Shown piece by piece: positions 5,416-6,108 of a stretch of DNA of 6,108 nt (position 1 is its first letter; each line of letters starts with the position of its first letter). The notes beneath the pieces are model-generated. The model made no database searches. It was given only the letters and a program-made list of their open reading frames with translations, and was not told the origin of the DNA. Location of the stretch: NCBI GenBank assembly GCA_030445695.1, contig JASUTF010000027.1:1-6108 (forward strand), read 5' to 3'. The DNA comes from Candidatus Iainarchaeum sp. GTDB lineage: Archaea; Iainarchaeota; Iainarchaeia; JAADDC01. A program made the position numbers and the translations under genes.

Positions 5416-6108
5416 TGTCCTTGCCCTTCCCCACTTCTCCAGTGCGCGGGCAAGTTCCTTGTGATCCTTTGCATATTCCTCCAGAGTAACGCCTTCCATC
5501 ACTGCTTCGGCTGCTTGGCGCATGGCCGCTGCACCTGCCTCCGTTCCGTCCGGGTGCCCATGTACCCCGCCGCCCGCCTGGATTATCACGTCGTTGCCGA
5601 AGATCTCCACGATGTCAGGCACGAGACCCGGGTGCAGCCCGCCTGACGCCACGGGGAACGTGGGCTTGATGTGGAAGAACGGATCGCGGACTGCGCGCAC
5701 GTTTGCGAGCACCTCTTCCTTTCCTTCAACCATCTTTCCAACAACGGTCCCCACGTGCAGCTGGTCCACGCCAAGCATGCGGTAAATCCTCGCGAGCGCC
5801 GCCATGGATATGCCGTGCTTCTTGTTCCTGGTTATTGCACCGTGCATGGCCCTGTGAGCGTGGATGATGAACTCGAAGCCGTAGTTTCTGAAGGCCTGAA
5901 CCGCGGAGAAACCAACAATCACCACGTCGATCATAACGTACTCGTTACCTGTATCCTCTACCAGTTCTGCCCTGCGGATCATCTCGTCCCAGGGCGCAGA
6001 TATGTTCACCATATAGCCCTTCTTCTCGCCTGTTTCCTCCTCTGCCAGGTCTTTCTTCTCCATTACCTTGTAGAGGCGGTCCTCGAACTTGCAGAAGTCC
6101 TGACCAAC
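5410..6108 (-). CDS. rbcL: Ribulose-1,5-bisphosphate carboxylase large subunit, archaeal type, C-terminal 232 residues
   Basis: RuBisCO joins CO2 to ribulose 1,5-bisphosphate to give two 3-phosphoglycerates. In archaea form III enzymes usually act in AMP/nucleoside salvage, or in a CO2-fixing pentose bisphosphate route. The gene is cut by the window edge: the N-terminal domain and the carbamylated-lysine motif lie outside. The visible part is most of the barrel domain. HAHRAMH (83-89 of the visible part) supplies the substrate-binding His/Arg (spinach H294/R295). QLHVG with H118 matches H327, and loop 6 GTVVGKM has the catalytic K125 (K334 equivalent). SGGLHPG (155-161) and QAGGGVHGHPDG (177-188) bind phosphate. 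All key residues present argue for an active carboxylase rather than a form IV RuBisCO-like protein. Assignment to form III is by overall look and archaeal context. Translation continues to the window edge; an internal ATG at 6063 is not the start. A 149-residue gene follows 4 bases downstream. Confidence 0.93.
   Translation of the reverse strand, partial: VGQDFCKFEDRLYKVMEKKDLAEEETGEKKGYMVNISAPWDEMIRRAELVEDTGNEYVMIDVVIVGFSAVQAFRNYGFEFIIHAHRAMHGAITRNKKHGISMAALARIYRMLGVDQLHVGTVVGKMVEGKEEVLANVRAVRDPFFHIKPTFPVASGGLHPGLVPDIVEIFGNDVIIQAGGGVHGHPDGTEAGAAAMRQAAEAVMEGVTLEEYAKDHKELARALEKWGRARTR

Noticed and set aside
5406-5474. N-terminal extension of the 149-residue gene from 5474
   Set aside because: It would overlap RuBisCO by 65 bases. 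The near-perfect SD lies directly before the ATG at 5405.
5041-5646. Plus-strand open frame (201 codons) opposite RuBisCO and the 149-residue gene
   Set aside because: It is antisense to conserved RuBisCO coding and has a cysteine/serine-rich composition typical of shadow frames.
1-6108. Search by eye for tRNA genes, CRISPR repeats, insertion sequences and integration sites
   Set aside because: Nothing with cloverleaf features, regularly spaced repeats, transposase motifs or long terminal repeats was found; coding sequences fill almost the whole window.

Overview
The window reads as archaeal chromosome. The evidence is a PIN–ATPase–KH protein, a HemK2-type release-factor methyltransferase, a DRG-like TGS GTPase and the C-terminal two thirds of what looks like an archaeal-type (form III) RuBisCO. 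TATA-type promoters sit about 26-27 bases from start codons, and Shine-Dalgarno (SD) sites are of the GGTGA/GAGGTG type. Coding is dense, with genes abutting or overlapping, and GC is moderately high. Lineage cannot be fixed from this stretch: Euryarchaeota, DPANN and related groups all carry these families.

Layout. (1) Bases 1-1105, plus strand: two overlapping genes for membrane or exported proteins. The first is a helical protein with a C-terminal membrane anchor, possibly the tail of a larger gene. The second has a signal peptide, a beta-rich outer region and a C-terminal anchor. (2) Bases 1094-4595, minus strand: a compact three-gene operon transcribed as PIN–ATPase–KH protein, then HemK2 methyltransferase, then DRG-like TGS GTPase. 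The junctions overlap by 4 and 10 bases, and each has an SD site inside the preceding coding sequence. (3) Bases 4596-4711: a divergent promoter region. Each flanking gene has a TATA-like box centred 26-27 bases from its ATG and no SD, so both mRNAs are probably leaderless. (4) Bases 4712-4987, plus strand: a small conserved-looking archaeal protein of unknown function. (5) Bases 4956-6108, minus strand: the RuBisCO large subunit, cut by the window edge, followed after 4 bases by an unrecognised 149-residue gene whose SD contains the RuBisCO stop codon.

The three-gene operon brings together nucleic-acid processing (PIN/ATPase/KH), modification of the translation termination factor (HemK2) and a ribosome- or tRNA-associated GTPase fold (DRG/TGS). 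This suggests a translation or RNA-surveillance theme. The GTPase has lost the usual G3, G4 and G5 signatures, which makes it the most unusual conserved protein here. The gene tied to RuBisCO is the best candidate for an undescribed partner. Both convergent gene pairs overlap at their 3' ends, and candidate U-tract terminators for one gene lie within lysine codons of the opposing gene. No RNA genes, CRISPR arrays, insertion sequences or large repeats were seen, and no gene-free stretch exceeds about 120 bases.
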